A DNA stretch of 64,000 bases from positions 56,464 to 120,463 of the forward strand of contig JBEIGB010000002.1 of assembly GCA_040382095.1 (NCBI GenBank), written 5' to 3'. The notes below the pieces were generated by a model, which saw nothing but the letters and a program-made list of their open reading frames with translations, made no database searches and had not been told where the DNA came from. The number at the start of each line of letters is the position of its first letter. Within the stretch, counting starts at the first letter, position 1. Source of the DNA: JADJPL01 sp040382095. GTDB taxonomy: Bacteria > Bacteroidota > Bacteroidia > Chitinophagales > Saprospiraceae. This document shows, piece after piece, positions 63,783 to 64,000 of this stretch. The translations under genes were made by a program, and so were the position numbers.

Positions 63783-63965
63783 ATGAACACCAAAACCAGG
63801 TTCAACATGATGCGCATGAGCTGTTTAAACTATGGCATATCGGGATTGTGCCATTTCCTAACCTGTATTTCTTTTATTCTGTTGGTCAATTCCCCTGCTT
63901 TTACCATGGACGTCTCAAAAGGAGGGAGTCTCGCAAGTATTCTGCCGCCTTCGGCGGCAGAATAA
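63783..63965 (+). CDS. doubtful 60-residue ORF
   Basis: The ORF has one hydrophobic segment and follows a TACGTTTG box (63771-63778), which is too close to serve it unless the transcript is nearly leaderless. Its last 20 codons run into a palindromic repeat, which argues against a conserved protein. Listed for completeness. Confidence 0.2.
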   Translation: MNTKTRFNMMRMSCLNYGISGLCHFLTCISFILLVNSPAFTMDVSKGGSLASILPPSAAE

Positions 63966-64000
63966 AATTTTCCGAGACACCGGTTTTGTTGATTTTGCGA
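63916..64000. repeat. variable-arm palindrome, copy C, cut by the window end
   Basis: GGGAGTCTCGCAAGTATTCTGCCGCC-TTC-GGCGGCAGAATA forms a perfect 12-bp hairpin (63938-63949 with 63953-63964), as in copy B. It is followed by one arm (CGAGACACCGGTTTTGTTG) and the start of the core ATTTTGC-GA at the last base. The second arm is predicted just outside the window. Confidence 0.7.

Overview
The window looks like a chromosomal segment of a Bacteroidota bacterium, most likely of the Saprospiria/Lewinella-like lineage. The evidence is a giant secreted protein with SprB-type repeats and a type IX secretion (T9SS) C-terminal sorting domain, a DUF4105/Lnb protein, a GYDIA-family GHMP kinase beside class II HMG-CoA reductase and type 2 IPP isomerase, an ECF sigma factor paired with a membrane/beta-barrel protein, and promoters of the Bacteroidota form (TTTG, about 19-20 nt, TANNTTTG). 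Taxonomy is inferred from gene content only. No rRNA, tRNA, CRISPR array, complete insertion sequence or integrated phage was seen.

Layout. 1-7.4 kb: 3' part of the 2-oxoglutarate dehydrogenase E1 gene, a small probable lipoprotein, a tiny membrane protein, a 1010-residue kinase/M23/aminotransferase fusion and a thioredoxin-reductase-like ferredoxin-NADP reductase. 7.5-13.7 kb: the SprB-repeat protein and a 1.2-kb AT-rich intergenic region with three hairpins. 13.7-20.2 kb: two MauG-type di-haem proteins and two MbnP-like proteins (a copper/'metallo-mystery pair' type system), then an exonuclease, ApbE and DoxX. 20.3-30 kb: ArnT-like glycosyltransferase, TerC, TrmD, FKBP, UbiX, a thioredoxin-fold protein, FolC, an M14-like deacylase and a RimK-type ligase. 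30-40 kb: transporter, DUF4105, HAD, RlmK-like methyltransferase, two thioredoxin-fold proteins, DnaE and an acyl-carrier-like protein without its serine. 40-49 kb: an antirepressor-like gene with its own promoter, GHL10 glycosidase, argB-argE-argH, an alpha/beta hydrolase, and the sigma/trans-envelope pair. 49-64 kb: topoisomerase subunit A, NifU-like protein, a plant-type ferredoxin-NADP reductase, the mevalonate-pathway cluster, rhomboid, GNAT-like, TPM, LysE, phosphofructokinase and a hydrolase.

Genes that appear to work together are the MbnP/MauG block (protein-bound copper and Trp oxidation, inferred), the overlapping reductase-GYDIA kinase-HMG-CoA reductase operon followed upstream by IPP isomerase (isoprenoid precursors), GHL10-argB-argE-argH (arginine), RimK-M14-FolC (glutamate ligation and removal), and sigma factor-beta-barrel regulator.

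The least expected feature is in the intergenic DNA. Several families of dispersed palindromic repeats recur across the window. One family has conserved ends and a conserved TTTGC-TTC-GCAAA core, but the long perfectly paired arms are different in each copy. A second has about 157-160-bp copies bounded by TTGTTGCGRCAGG inverted ends. These are the best candidates here for something undescribed.
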